A stretch of 64,000 bases of DNA from Flavonifractor sp. An92 (lineage in GTDB: Bacteria; Bacillota; Clostridia; Oscillospirales; Oscillospiraceae): the NCBI RefSeq assembly GCF_002159175.1, contig NZ_NFGZ01000003.1, positions 153,551 through 217,550 on the forward strand, given 5' to 3'. This document shows, one piece after another, positions 35,841-44,415 of this stretch (positions are counted from its first letter, which is position 1; every line of letters starts with the position of its first letter). Made by a program: the position numbers and the translations under genes. The notes under the pieces were generated by a model that worked only from the letters and a program-made list of their open reading frames with translations, was not told the DNA's origin and did not search any database.

Positions 35841-36170
35841 TTACTTCACGGTCTCCTCGGTCTGCTTGCCCTTGGTGGACACGGCCCACTTGGTGAACTC
35901 GATGCGCACCCGGTCAGCGCCGGTCTCGATGACGATGGTCTCCTCCTTGACGGCGCAGATGGTGCCCACGATGCCGCCGATGGTGGTGATGACGTCGCCC
36001 ACGGCCAGCTCGGAGCGCATCTTGGCCATCTGCTTCTTCCGCTTGTTCTCAGGACGGATGAGCAGGAAGTAGAAGATGGCGATCATCGCCACCAGGGGGA
36101 TGACGAAGCTCAGCAGTCCGCCGGTAGTGTCGGTACTGGTCAGAATGGTGTTGGAAATGCCAGTCAGCAA
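35841..36170 (-). CDS. yajC: Preprotein translocase subunit YajC
   Basis: YajC is an accessory subunit of the Sec translocon. The protein has one membrane helix (about residues 20-42) followed by IRPENKRKKQMAKM, then a small beta domain with GDVITTIGGIVGTI, the family signature. I prefer TTG at 36170, eight bases after GGAGG; a TTG at 36185 lacks a site upstream. It lies between tgt and SCIFF genes. Confidence 0.9.
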   Translation of the reverse strand: MLTGISNTILTSTDTTGGLLSFVIPLVAMIAIFYFLLIRPENKRKKQMAKMRSELAVGDVITTIGGIVGTICAVKEETIVIETGADRVRIEFTKWAVSTKGKQTEETVK

Positions 36171-36214
36171 GGTGATCTCCTCCAAATGTTTATTGTACGC
36201 GGAACGTGAAAAAT

Positions 36215-36243
36215 ATTATACGGCACTTTGTCCCGTTTGGCAA
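36215..36243 (-). promoter_or_regulatory. Sigma-A-type promoter of yajC
   Basis: On the minus strand there is TTGCCA (36243-36238), a 17-bp spacer and TATAAT (36220-36215), about 45 bp before the yajC start. Confidence 0.8.
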
Positions 36244-36259
36244 GGCCTTTTGGCAGTTT

Positions 36260-37390
36260 TTACAGCCGCTGGTCCAGCTTCGCGCTGTACGTCTCCCGGA
36301 AGGCGTCAAATGTCCCCTCGTCCAGGGCGGCGCGGATGTGGGCCATGAGGGAGTTATAGAAGTACAGGTTGTGGAGCACCGCCAGACGCATGGCCAGCAT
36401 CTCCCCCGCCACGAAGAGGTGGCGCAGGTAGCCCCGGGAGAAATTCCGGCACACCGGGCAGTCGCACTGGGGGTCGATGGGGCTCTCGTCCAGCTTGTAC
36501 TTCTCGTTCTTGATGTTGATGGAGCCCTCCCAGGTGTAGAGCTTGCCGTGGCGGGCGTTGCGGGCGGGCATGACGCAGTCGAAGAAGTCCACGCCCCGGG
36601 CCACCGCCTCGATGATGTTGGAGGGGGTGCCCACGCCCATGAGATAGCGGGGTTTATTCTGGGGCATGTGGGGCTCCACCGCGTCGATGATGTCGTACAT
36701 CACCTCCGTGGGCTCCCCCACCGCCAGACCGCCGATGGCGTAGCCGTCACAGTCGATCTTGGCAGTCTCCTGCATGTGCCACACCCGCAGGTCGGGGAAG
36801 GTGGCGCCCTGGTTGATGCCGAAGAGCATCTGGTGGGGGTTCACCGCGTCGGGCTGGGCGTTGAGCTTGTCGTGCTCCTCCTTGCACCGCGCCAGCCACC
36901 GCAGGGTGCGCTCACAGGAGTTCTTGGCGTACTCATAGGTGGCCGGGTTCTCCACGCACTCGTCAAAGGCCATGGCGATGTCGCTGCCCAGATTGGACTG
37001 GATGCGCATGGACTCCTCGGGGCCCATGAAGATCTTCCGGCCGTCGATGTGGGAGGCAAAGGTGACACCCTCCTCCTTGATCTTGCGCAGGCCCGAGAGG
37101 GAAAAGACCTGGAATCCGCCGGAATCGGTGAGGATGGGCCCGTCCCAGTGCATGAATTTATGGAGGCCTCCCATCTCCTTCACCACGCCGTCGCCGGGGC
37201 GGAGATGCAGATGGTAGGTGTTGCTCAGCTCCACCTGGCAGCCGATCTCCTTGAGGTCCAGGGCGGAGACCGCCCCCTTGATGGCCGCCTGAGTACCCAC
37301 GTTCATAAAGACCGGGGTCTGCACCGTGCCGTGGGCGCACTGGAACACGCCACGCCGGGCACGACCCTGGGTTTTGATCACTTCAAACAC
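36260..37390 (-). CDS. tgt: tRNA-guanine transglycosylase (queuine/preQ1)
   Basis: TGT exchanges G34 of certain tRNAs for preQ1 on the way to queuosine. The 376-aa enzyme has GTQAAIKG, the catalytic DSGGFQVFSL, GGLAVGEP, DCVMPARNARHG and the zinc site CDCPVCRNFSRGYLRHLF. I chose GTG at 37390 because AAAAGGAG is seven bases before it and it gives the family start (VFEVIKTQGRARRG). The next queuosine gene, queA, is in the window but in another operon. Confidence 0.95.
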   Translation of the reverse strand: MFEVIKTQGRARRGVFQCAHGTVQTPVFMNVGTQAAIKGAVSALDLKEIGCQVELSNTYHLHLRPGDGVVKEMGGLHKFMHWDGPILTDSGGFQVFSLSGLRKIKEEGVTFASHIDGRKIFMGPEESMRIQSNLGSDIAMAFDECVENPATYEYAKNSCERTLRWLARCKEEHDKLNAQPDAVNPHQMLFGINQGATFPDLRVWHMQETAKIDCDGYAIGGLAVGEPTEVMYDIIDAVEPHMPQNKPRYLMGVGTPSNIIEAVARGVDFFDCVMPARNARHGKLYTWEGSINIKNEKYKLDESPIDPQCDCPVCRNFSRGYLRHLFVAGEMLAMRLAVLHNLYFYNSLMAHIRAALDEGTFDAFRETYSAKLDQRL

Positions 37391-37420
37391 ACCAAAACTC
37401 CTTTTCATCAATCTGTGCCT

Positions 37421-37449
37421 ATCATAACAAAACCGCTCTTTTTTGGCAA
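37421..37449 (-). promoter_or_regulatory. Sigma-A-type promoter of tgt
   Basis: On the minus strand there is TTGCCA (37449-37444), a 17-bp spacer and TATGAT (37426-37421). With the GTG start the leader is about 25 nt long. Confidence 0.75.
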
Positions 37450-37460
37450 GGGGGACCGGG

Positions 37461-38177
37461 CTACTCCCCGAGGACTTCGAAGGCCGCGGCCTTCAGCGCC
37501 TGGAGAAACCGCAGCCGGGCCTCCGCCCTGCGGCGCGTGCTGACCGGGACCTGTTCCCCGGTGCTGAGCTGAAAATACTCCGTTTCAAAGGCGGTCACCC
37601 GGTCCATATTCACCAGAAAGCTCTTGTGGCACTGGAAAAACCGGTCGTCCAGCTGGCGCTCCAGCTCATGGAGCCTGCCATAGCTCTCAAAGACGCCGTG
37701 GTCGGCCACACAGCGCACCTGCCGCCCCCGGCTCTCCAGATACCGCACCCGGGCAAAGGGGAGAAAATAGACCGCGCCCCGGGTCTGGAGCACTATCCCC
37801 TCGGTGCGCCGGCGGGCGAGGCGCTCCTTGGCCCGCGCCACCGCTGCGGCCAGAGCCGCCGGCTCCACCGGTTTCAGCAGGAAGCTCAGGTGCTCCGTCT
37901 CATAGACCTAGGTGCAGTACTCCACGTACCCGGTGATGTAGATGACCTGGATGCCGGACACCTCAGGCGTCAGGCGCTTGACCAGGTCGATCCCGTTCTC
38001 CTCCCCCAGGCGGATGTCCATGAGGAGGAGGTCCGGCCGGCGGGCTCCCCCGCAGGCCCGCTCCACCTCCCGGGTGGAGGTGCAGCAGTCGATATGAAGC
38101 TCCGTGTCTGCCGCCAGCAGCTCTTTGAGACGGTTCCCCTGCTCCGGCTGGTCATCACAGATCAGGACATTCCACAT
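37461..38177 (-). pseudogene. LytTR-family response regulator interrupted by one in-frame TAG
   Basis: The frame begins MWNVLICDDQPEQGN and carries a receiver domain with acidic pocket D8/D9, phosphoacceptor D54 (LLLMDIRLGEENG) and the switch Thr in ITGYVEYC. Codon 90 is TAG (37908-37910). The same frame then continues without any shift: VYETEHLSFLLKPVEP, then a complete LytTR DNA-binding domain (about residues 118-225, VRYLESRGRQVRC, HKSFLVNMDRV). Total length without the stop would be about 238 codons, normal for the family. So this is a recent nonsense change, a sequencing error, or read-through. A GTG at 37868 could start a LytTR-only product. The gene overlaps the upstream sensor gene by 23 bp. 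Confidence 0.85.
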
Positions 38178-38685
38178 GGCAGTTCTCCTCCCCGTTTTCT
38201 TCCGTTAGCAGCGCGGACAGCCGTTCCAGATGCGTCTCCGCCCGGGCCGCCTCTCCCCGGGCGATCAGGCCGTCGATGGTCTGGAGCTGATTGTTGATGT
38301 CGTGCCGGAGGCGGCGGACCGTCTGCTCTGTCTTTTGCAGTCCCGCGTAATAGGCCTCCATACGGGCCAGCTCCTGCTCCAGCTCCGCCTGCCGCTCCCG
38401 GGCCCGGCAGCCCCGCTCCAGCCGGTCCAACAGCCGCAGCAGCAGCGCATCCGCCCCCAGCTGGAGCGGAATCAGAAGGAGCACCAGCCAGCGGGCGCCG
38501 CCGCTCTCCTCCGGGAAGTCCCGCATGGTGCGCAGGATGACCGCCAGCGCCGCTCCCTGGCTGCCCGGCAGCAGGAAGAGGATGTGCCGCCACCAGGGGA
38601 GCAGGCTCTTGCGGCAGAAGCGGTAGAAGCAAATGCTGGGGACCAGGAACAGCCCGAACACCAGCAGCGGCTCCAGCTTATCCAT
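38155..38685 (-). CDS. Small membrane sensor protein with H-box but no ATPase domain
   Basis: The 176-aa protein has about three membrane helices (residues 5-20, 34-52, 64-86), then a coiled coil (about 88-125) and a phosphoacceptor-like box TVRRLRHDINNQLQTIDGL with H128 and D129. No ATP-binding GHKL domain follows; the chain ends 48 residues later with NGEENCHVECPDL. The shape resembles the SpoOB-type alpha-helical domain of AgrC-like sensors. I chose ATG at 38685 (AGGAGG six bases before), which overlaps the kinase-like gene by eight bases. It may be the histidine donor for that partner, which lacks the histidine. That is inference. Confidence 0.75.
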   Translation of the reverse strand: MDKLEPLLVFGLFLVPSICFYRFCRKSLLPWWRHILFLLPGSQGAALAVILRTMRDFPEESGGARWLVLLLIPLQLGADALLLRLLDRLERGCRARERQAELEQELARMEAYYAGLQKTEQTVRRLRHDINNQLQTIDGLIARGEAARAETHLERLSALLTEENGEENCHVECPDL

Positions 38686-40018
38686 GCCCATCCTCCTCTG
38701 TCTCCGGGCCCAGCCAGACCGTGAGGCAAAACCGGCCGTCCTCCTCTTTTTTCTCCAGTTCACCGCCGTGGTTTCGGGCGATGTGGGTTAAAATCTCCAG
38801 CCCCAGGCCCCGGCCCGCTCGGACACGGCGCTGCCGCGCGGCCAGGTCCAGAGGCGGCGGCAGAGGGTTCTCCTCCTCCACGATCAGATAGCCGCCCCGG
38901 CAGCCTGCCCGGCAGTGGATGACCCGCTCCTCCTCCGGGAGGCGGCGGCAGGCCTCGATGGCGTTGTCCATGACATTTCCGAAGAGGCTGCACAGACTGG
39001 GGCCGTCCTGGGGCAGCTCCGCCGGGAGATTTAGGGCCAACTCCAGGCGGATGTGCTCCGCCGCGCAGAGCCGCGCCTTATCGGCCAGCACGGCGTCCAC
39101 CACCGGATGGGCGCAGAAGGTCCCCCGCAGGGCATTGAGCTGTTTGGCCGCGCGGCCCAGCGCGCCGCCGGCCTCCGAGAGGTCCTGCCGGCACAGGGAG
39201 CGCCGGGCCTCCTCCAGCTGTTCGCGCAGCCCCTCCCGAAGCTCGGCCACCCGCCGGGCGCCGGAAGCCAGCTCCTCCTGCCGGGCCTTCTGCAAAATCA
39301 GCTGGTGCTCTAACAGCCGCTGCCGCTCCCGGGCGCGGTAGTACTCCTTGGCCTGGGAAAAGAGGCACAGCAGCAGCACGCCGGACGCCAGCAGCAGTCC
39401 CACCAGGACCGCCAGCCGCGTGAGGGTCATGGGCCGCTCCGGCGTCAGGATCCAGATGAAATAGTCCAGCAGAATCACGGCCGCTGTCTGCCCCAGCAGA
39501 AACAGCAGAAAGGGCGCATTCCACTGGACCTCACCGTGGTCGATGAACCGGCGCCACAGCTGCCCGAACCCCCAGCTCAGCAGAAAGAGGAAGAGGGCGT
39601 AGGTCAGCTTCACGGACACAAGGCGGGCCACCGGCCCCAGGAGCAGCTCGTTCAGGATGTCCTCCCCCAACAGAGCGGACAGCACGGAGCTGTACACCAC
39701 ATCCGAAAGGTTGAGGAGCAGCATCTGTGCCACCCCGAAGAGGAGGGTCTTTTTCGTTCCCTCCCGGCTAAAGCAGCACGGGAGGATCGCCATGGCCGCC
39801 ACGGTACACAGGATCCGGGTGGCGGAGGCGTACATCCCCGGCCAGCGGCCGTCCGCCAGAGCGTACCCGAACTGGATAGCGCAGAGAACCAGGGTGTAGA
39901 GCCCCGCAAAGCACACCTTCCGGCGCACATAGAACAGTCGGAAAAACAGCCAGATCTGAACGGCGATCTGGGGCAGTCCCAGCAGGATATTCCGGAGATG
40001 AAATGGCAGAGTATTCAT
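38678..40018 (-). CDS. GHKL-domain sensor histidine kinase-like protein lacking the phosphoacceptor His
   Basis: The 446-aa protein has about six membrane helices (10-220), a coiled coil (225-275) and a C-terminal ATPase domain with N-box FGNVMDNAIEAC (N348, N352) and G-box GRGLGLEILTHIARNHGG (402-419). AgrC-type relatives have LRHDLRHHL in the coiled region; here the matching stretch (residues 260-268) reads LREGLREQL, so the phosphoacceptor and the next residues are changed. It should bind ATP but not autophosphorylate on its own. It is the first gene of the two-component operon, with a promoter at 40166-40193 and a leader of about 140 nt. Confidence 0.85.
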   Translation of the reverse strand: MNTLPFHLRNILLGLPQIAVQIWLFFRLFYVRRKVCFAGLYTLVLCAIQFGYALADGRWPGMYASATRILCTVAAMAILPCCFSREGTKKTLLFGVAQMLLLNLSDVVYSSVLSALLGEDILNELLLGPVARLVSVKLTYALFLFLLSWGFGQLWRRFIDHGEVQWNAPFLLFLLGQTAAVILLDYFIWILTPERPMTLTRLAVLVGLLLASGVLLLCLFSQAKEYYRARERQRLLEHQLILQKARQEELASGARRVAELREGLREQLEEARRSLCRQDLSEAGGALGRAAKQLNALRGTFCAHPVVDAVLADKARLCAAEHIRLELALNLPAELPQDGPSLCSLFGNVMDNAIEACRRLPEEERVIHCRAGCRGGYLIVEEENPLPPPLDLAARQRRVRAGRGLGLEILTHIARNHGGELEKKEEDGRFCLTVWLGPETEEDGHG

Positions 40019-40056
40019 GGCCGCCCGGTCCCCCAGCGCGGGGCGGGACCGCTGAT

Positions 40057-40086
40057 TTTGACATTCCGGGCCGCGTTTATGTCAAA
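40057..40086. promoter_or_regulatory. Inverted repeat, possible operator
   Basis: TTTGACAT (40057-40064) and ATGTCAAA (40079-40086) are perfect 8-bp inverted repeats 14 bp apart in the leader of the two-component operon. LytTR regulators usually prefer direct repeats, so the binder is open. Confidence 0.4.
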
Positions 40087-40165
40087 CCGCTTGAAATCCG
40101 GTTTTCCCGATACTACACTGGCCACACCGGCGTCCCCCTCCCCTGCAATGGTCTCATATCAGTCT

Positions 40166-40193
40166 ATTATAGTGCCCTCGACAGGATTTGCAA
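40166..40193 (-). promoter_or_regulatory. Promoter of the two-component operon
   Basis: On the minus strand there is TTGCAA (40193-40188), a 16-bp spacer and TATAAT (40171-40166). On the plus strand the same bases give TATTAT/TATAGT, a weaker -10 for the divergent secreted-protein gene. The two promoters probably overlap. Confidence 0.65.
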
Positions 40194-40231
40194 GGCCGGA
40201 CACCGGAAACACAGGAAAGGATGAATCCCAC

Positions 40232-41254
40232 ATGAAGCTGAGAAAACCCCTTCTGTCCCTCCTCCTGGCCCTGGTCCTCTGTCTGGGCCTGTCCGTTCCC
40301 GCCCTGGCCGGCGGCAGCCTGTACGACATTGAGATCCTCTATCGCGACGGGACCCTCGTCGGCTGCGACGCCGACCAGAACGGCAGCGGCGACGGCTGGA
40401 GCTACGACAGCGCCACCCAGACCCTCACGCTGGACGGGCTGGACTGCGACAACGTCTCGTTCACCTGCATGGGCTATTCCGAAAATGAAAACTGGACGCT
40501 GCGCCTGGCCGACGGCAGCGTCAACACCGCCGGACAGCTGGGGCTGTGGGTGGACGGAGGACACCTCACCATCACGGGAACCGGCTCCCTCACCCTCCAG
40601 GGAAATAAACTGGCCGCCGTGAGCTGCTTCCTCGACGACGACTCCTCTGTCGCATTTCAGTCTCCCCTCGCCATCACCGGCGGCCCCAAGGACGGCGACC
40701 GGCTGCCGCTGACTGGTGTGAATGACGGCAGATACCTCGTTTATCAGACCGCCAACGGCGAGAAGGCCCTCTACGCCGTCATCGCCCCCAGCGGCGCCAC
40801 CGTCCCCGAGACCCCCGCCAAGACCGCCTACGCCACCCCCTGCCCCATCCTGGTGGACGGTCAGGCCGTGGATTTTGACGCCTACATGCTCAAGGACGCC
40901 AACGGCAACGGCACCAACTACCTCAAGCTGCGGGACGTGGCCTATGTGCTCAACGGCACCGAGGCCCAGTTCAACGTGGGCTGGGACGGCGCGGCCGGAG
41001 CCATCACCCTCACCACCGGCGCGGCCTATGTCCCCGCCGGCTCTGAGATGTCCACCCCCTTCTCCGGTGACCAGACCTATACGGACAATCAGTCCGCCGT
41101 GCTGATCAACGGCGTCCAGACCGATCTGGAGGCCATCACCCTCACCGACTCCTCCGGCGCTGGATACACCTATTTCAAGCTCCGTGACCTGGGCGAGGCG
41201 CTGGGCTTTACCGTGGACTGGGACGGCACCTCTGTGGTCGTCCGCACCCACTGA
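40232..41254 (+). CDS. Secreted protein with C-terminal stalk (copper amine oxidase N-like) repeats
   Basis: The 340-aa protein has a signal peptide cleaved after about residue 26 (VPALA-GG). The first half is beta-rich with a carbohydrate-dataset-like TLDGLDCDNVSF and TITGTGSLTLQGN pattern (a surface repeat fold). Residues 190-340 hold two stalk-like repeats: VDGQAVDFDAYM...YLKLRDVAYVLNGTEAQF and INGVQTDLEAI...YFKLRDLGEALGF. Such domains occur in secreted Oscillospiraceae proteins; the role is probably cell-surface. It is transcribed away from the two-component operon and shares its control region, so it may be a target. Confidence 0.8.
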   Translation: MKLRKPLLSLLLALVLCLGLSVPALAGGSLYDIEILYRDGTLVGCDADQNGSGDGWSYDSATQTLTLDGLDCDNVSFTCMGYSENENWTLRLADGSVNTAGQLGLWVDGGHLTITGTGSLTLQGNKLAAVSCFLDDDSSVAFQSPLAITGGPKDGDRLPLTGVNDGRYLVYQTANGEKALYAVIAPSGATVPETPAKTAYATPCPILVDGQAVDFDAYMLKDANGNGTNYLKLRDVAYVLNGTEAQFNVGWDGAAGAITLTTGAAYVPAGSEMSTPFSGDQTYTDNQSAVLINGVQTDLEAITLTDSSGAGYTYFKLRDLGEALGFTVDWDGTSVVVRTH

Positions 41255-41265
41255 TTGCTCCTCAC

Positions 41266-41305
41266 AAAAGAGCCCCTGCCGCTACTTAGCGGCAGGGGCT
41301 CTTTT
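41266..41305. terminator. Bidirectional terminator
   Basis: An 18-bp perfect stem (41266-41283 with 41288-41305, four-base loop) has A/T runs on both sides, so it serves the secreted-protein gene (+) and queA (-). Confidence 0.92.
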
Positions 41306-41308
41306 CGA

Positions 41309-42334
41309 TCAGTGGATGAACATGGCGTCGCCGAAGGAGAAGAAGCGGTAGCGCTCCTTCACCGCCTCGGCGTAGGCGTTCAGGATATGCTCCCGGCCCG
41401 CCAGGGCGGAGACCAGCATCACCAGGGTGGACTCAGGCAGATGGAAGTTGGTGATGAGGGCGTCCAGCACCTTGAAACGGTAGCCCGGGTAGATGAAAAT
41501 GTTGGTCCATCCGGCGCTCTCCTTCAGCGTGCCGTCCTCCGCCGCCCAGCTCTCGATGGTGCGGCAGGAGGTGGTGCCCACGCAGATGACGCGCCCCCCC
41601 TCCCGCTTGGTGCGGTTGATGAGCTCGGCGGTCTCGGCGGAGATCATGCAGTACTCACTGTGCATCTCGTGGTCCAGGATGTCCTCCTCCTTCACCGGGC
41701 GGAAGGTCCCCAGCCCCACGTGGAGAGTCACATAGGCCAGACGCACCCCCATGTCCTCCACCTGCTGCAAAAGCTCCTTGGTGAAGTGGAGGCCGGCCGT
41801 GGGTGCGGCGGCGGAGCCCACCTCCCGGGAGTAGACGGTCTGGTACCGCTCGGGATCCTGGAGCTCCGCCTTGATGTAGGGCGGCAGGGGCATCTTGCCC
41901 AGCTGCTCCAAAATCTCCAGAAAGATGCCCTCGTAGTCGAAGCGGATCAGGCGGTTGCCGCCCTCCAGCACCTCCTCCACCGTAGCGGTGAGGAGCCCGT
42001 CGCCGAAGGAGAGCTTGGCGCCGGTACGTACCTTGCGGCCGGGCCGTACCAGGCACTCCCACACCTTGTCTCCCCGGTCGATGAGGAGGAGCACCTCCAC
42101 CGCGCCGCCGCCGGGCTCCCGGTGGCCCAGCAGCCGGGCGGGGAGCACCCGCGAGTCGTTGAGCACCAGGCAGTCCCCCGAACGGAGGAACTGGGGCAGC
42201 TCGTAAAAATGCCGGTGCTCCATCTCCCCCGTGTTCTTGTCCAGCACCAGCAGCCGGGAGGAATCCCGCTTCTCCAGCGGGGTCTGGGCAATGAGCTCTT
42301 CCGGCAGGTCAAAGTAAAAATCCGATGTTTTCAT
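41309..42334 (-). CDS. queA: S-adenosylmethionine:tRNA ribosyltransferase-isomerase
   Basis: QueA builds epoxyqueuosine from preQ1-tRNA and SAM. The 341-aa protein begins [20 protein letters not shown] and has [23 protein letters not shown], and [10 protein letters not shown], all family signatures. It begins one base after the end of the spoIID-like gene, so the two may be co-transcribed. In many genomes queA and tgt adjoin; here they are about 4 kb apart. Confidence 0.95.
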   Translation of the reverse strand: MKTSDFYFDLPEELIAQTPLEKRDSSRLLVLDKNTGEMEHRHFYELPQFLRSGDCLVLNDSRVLPARLLGHREPGGGAVEVLLLIDRGDKVWECLVRPGRKVRTGAKLSFGDGLLTATVEEVLEGGNRLIRFDYEGIFLEILEQLGKMPLPPYIKAELQDPERYQTVYSREVGSAAAPTAGLHFTKELLQQVEDMGVRLAYVTLHVGLGTFRPVKEEDILDHEMHSEYCMISAETAELINRTKREGGRVICVGTTSCRTIESWAAEDGTLKESAGWTNIFIYPGYRFKVLDALITNFHLPESTLVMLVSALAGREHILNAYAEAVKERYRFFSFGDAMFIH

Positions 42335-42335
42335 A

Positions 42336-43982
42336 TTAGTAGACGTCCACTCCCGTGTAATAGAATTTCAAAATCTGATCGTAGGTATACCCCTGCTTGG
42401 CCATGGACAGGGCGCCGTACTGGCTCATGCCCACGCCGTGGCCCCAGCCGGAGCCGGTGATGGTGTAGCTGTCGGCGGCGGTCCCGCCGCTGCTGCCGCC
42501 GGGCTGGGTGAACCCGTCCCCGGTGATGACCCAGGCGTCCCCCGACACGGCGCTCACGTTTCCGCTGCCGTCAATGGCGTAGGCCCCGTTCAGGGAGATG
42601 CTGCCGCCGCCGGCCAGGGAAACCTGGGTGCTGGTGGAAGAGGTGCTCCCGCTCCCGCCAGTAACGGTGTAGCGCTGGGAGCGCAGGCCCAGGAAGGTGC
42701 GGGCGTCCTGCTTATAGAAAGACCAGCTCTTCCCGTTCACGTCGGTGAAGGTGATGGCGTACACATTGCCGGTAGGGGTGGTCTGGGTCACCGCAAAGGA
42801 GGCCAGATCGCCGCACTGGTAGCCCTTGGCGCGCAGCTTGGCCTCCAGCTCGTCGGCGGTATAGGTGACCGTCCAGTTGTAGTTGGGGATCTGGTCGGCG
42901 ATGAGGCCCTCATAGGGGTCCACCTTCCCCACCAGATAGGGCACGGCGTTGACCCACACATTCTCCGAGCTCTCCGACGCGCCGCCGTTGCTGGAGGAGT
43001 ACACCGTGTCGGCCAGGGTGCCGTTGTAGTAGACACAGACTCCCTCGCTCTCCTCCGCCGCCTGGATGCTGTTGCTGGTGAGGTTGGAGGTGCCGTAGTA
43101 GGCCTGGCAGTCGGTGGTGGCGCACAGGTCGAAGTGATAGGTGCTGTGCTTGTTCAGGTTGCGCATGGCGTAGGTCCGGGCGCAGGCGGCCTGGGCCTTC
43201 AGGGCCTCCTTGTGCCAGGAGGCCCCCATCTCCCAGGTGATGACGCAGGAGACGTAGTCCTCCAGGTGGACCATGTTCACCACGGTGAGATTTCCGCCAT
43301 TGATGCGCTCATACCGGAAGCCGCCGTAGTACTTATAGCCCTTGAACCAGGTCTGGGGGTCCTCCAGCCCGGTGGTGTCGGGCATAACTCCCAGCGAGCG
43401 GCTGCTCCCCCCGTCGAACTGGAAGATCACCTGGCTGGTACCGGTGCGCACCACCGTGACGGCGTAATTGCCGGCCTTCTCCACCGTGCCGGTGAGGCCC
43501 AGAGAGGTACGCAGGCTCTCCGCCTCGCTCTGGCTGGCGCAGGTGCCCACCCGGGCCTGCCACGTGCCGTCCTGCCACGCGGGATAGGCCCCGCTCACCC
43601 CCGCGGCTGCCGCGGCGGCTTCGCTCTGGCTGGCGTAGGAGCCCAAAAGCACATACCACCCGCCCACAGCCGTTCCGCCGGCCGTGGTGGAGTAGGTCCC
43701 GTCTGAGGCCAGGTACAGAGTGTCGCTCTTGTTCATGGTGATGGCGGTCTCGCTGGTGGTCATGAGGGACGTGAAATTCCCGCTGTCGTCAAAATAGCCC
43801 AGCCGGTAGCCGCTGCCCACGCTGTTGAGCAGATTGGCCGAGGGGAGCGCCGTACTGCCGTAGTAAAGTCCCACCCGCAGCATCCGGTCGCTCACCGCCG
43901 CCTGGGCGCTCAGGCTGCCCAGGGGCAAAAGCAGCGCAGCTGCAAGAGCGGTCGATGCAAGTTTCATCCAGAGTTTTTTCAT
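42336..43982 (-). CDS. SpoIID/LytB-domain protein with SPOR-like repeats
   Basis: The 548-aa exported protein has a signal peptide ([19 protein letters not shown], cleavage near residue 29). Residues 100-180 contain two SPOR-like modules ([30 protein letters not shown]), which in other proteins bind denuded glycan. Residues 215 onward are the SpoIID domain with [19 protein letters not shown] and [12 protein letters not shown]; the end has [17 protein letters not shown]. SpoIID is a lytic transglycosylase used in engulfment. The SPOR modules suggest a longer variant; it may be a vegetative or spore form. Confidence 0.92.
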   Translation of the reverse strand: MKKLWMKLASTALAAALLLPLGSLSAQAAVSDRMLRVGLYYGSTALPSANLLNSVGSGYRLGYFDDSGNFTSLMTTSETAITMNKSDTLYLASDGTYSTTAGGTAVGGWYVLLGSYASQSEAAAAAAGVSGAYPAWQDGTWQARVGTCASQSEAESLRTSLGLTGTVEKAGNYAVTVVRTGTSQVIFQFDGGSSRSLGVMPDTTGLEDPQTWFKGYKYYGGFRYERINGGNLTVVNMVHLEDYVSCVITWEMGASWHKEALKAQAACARTYAMRNLNKHSTYHFDLCATTDCQAYYGTSNLTSNSIQAAEESEGVCVYYNGTLADTVYSSSNGGASESSENVWVNAVPYLVGKVDPYEGLIADQIPNYNWTVTYTADELEAKLRAKGYQCGDLASFAVTQTTPTGNVYAITFTDVNGKSWSFYKQDARTFLGLRSQRYTVTGGSGSTSSTSTQVSLAGGGSISLNGAYAIDGSGNVSAVSGDAWVITGDGFTQPGGSSGGTAADSYTITGSGWGHGVGMSQYGALSMAKQGYTYDQILKFYYTGVDVY

Positions 43983-44022
43983 GGCAAGCTCCTGTTTTCA
44001 GAATTTAGCGGATAAAAGCGTA

Positions 44023-44051
44023 TTGACAGCGCACCTTTCCTGTGATACTAT
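44023..44051 (+). promoter_or_regulatory. Promoter of the lysine-riboswitch operon
   Basis: TTGACA (44023-44028), a 17-bp spacer and TACTAT (44046-44051) lie just upstream of the riboswitch. Confidence 0.85.
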
Positions 44052-44060
44052 CAGTTTACA

Positions 44061-44240
44061 TTACAGGATAGAGGTTGCGGGACGCATCAGTAGCGCGGCG
44101 AGGGCTCCGAGGGCCCTTTGACCCGACGCGAAAGGGTTTCCCGCCGAAGAGGATCGTCCCCCGGAAGGCCGTCCTCTGGGCGTGCAGGCGAAAGCCGCGC
44201 GACTGTCACCGGGTGGGTCCCGGTGGAGCGCTGTCTGTGT
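44061..44240 (+). ncRNA. Lysine riboswitch (L-box)
   Basis: The leader has the conserved L-box elements in order: GATAGAGGTTGCGG (44067-44080), GCCGAAG (44143-44149), ACTGTCA (44202-44208) and GGTGGAGCGCTGTC (44222-44235), the last closing the basal helix with GATAG. The terminator at 44288-44325 is the likely off-state platform. It sits before asd-dapA-dapB, exactly the expected target. High lysine should end transcription early. Confidence 0.93.
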
Positions 44241-44287
44241 TTTGGATATGGTGCGGAAGCCGCATATGCTTCTGACATTATAGTACA

Positions 44288-44325
44288 AAATCAGCCGGTG
44301 TGTAAACCCGCTGATTTCTTTTTTT
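44288..44325 (+). terminator. Riboswitch-controlled terminator
   Basis: AAATCAGC (44288-44295) pairs with GCTGATTT (44310-44317), followed by CTTTTTTT. It lies about 90 bp before asd. Confidence 0.85.
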
Positions 44326-44415
44326 ACCGTTCTCCCCCCGGAGGGCGGCAGACGAGCGGTCAAGTCTCATTTCCTGGGATGCGTCATAGACTAAGAAAAA
44401 TGGGAGGTCATAGCT

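Noticed and set aside
37908..37910. TAG as pyrrolysine codon
   Set aside because: No pyl genes or insertion element in the window, and the site is in a linker where any residue could stand.
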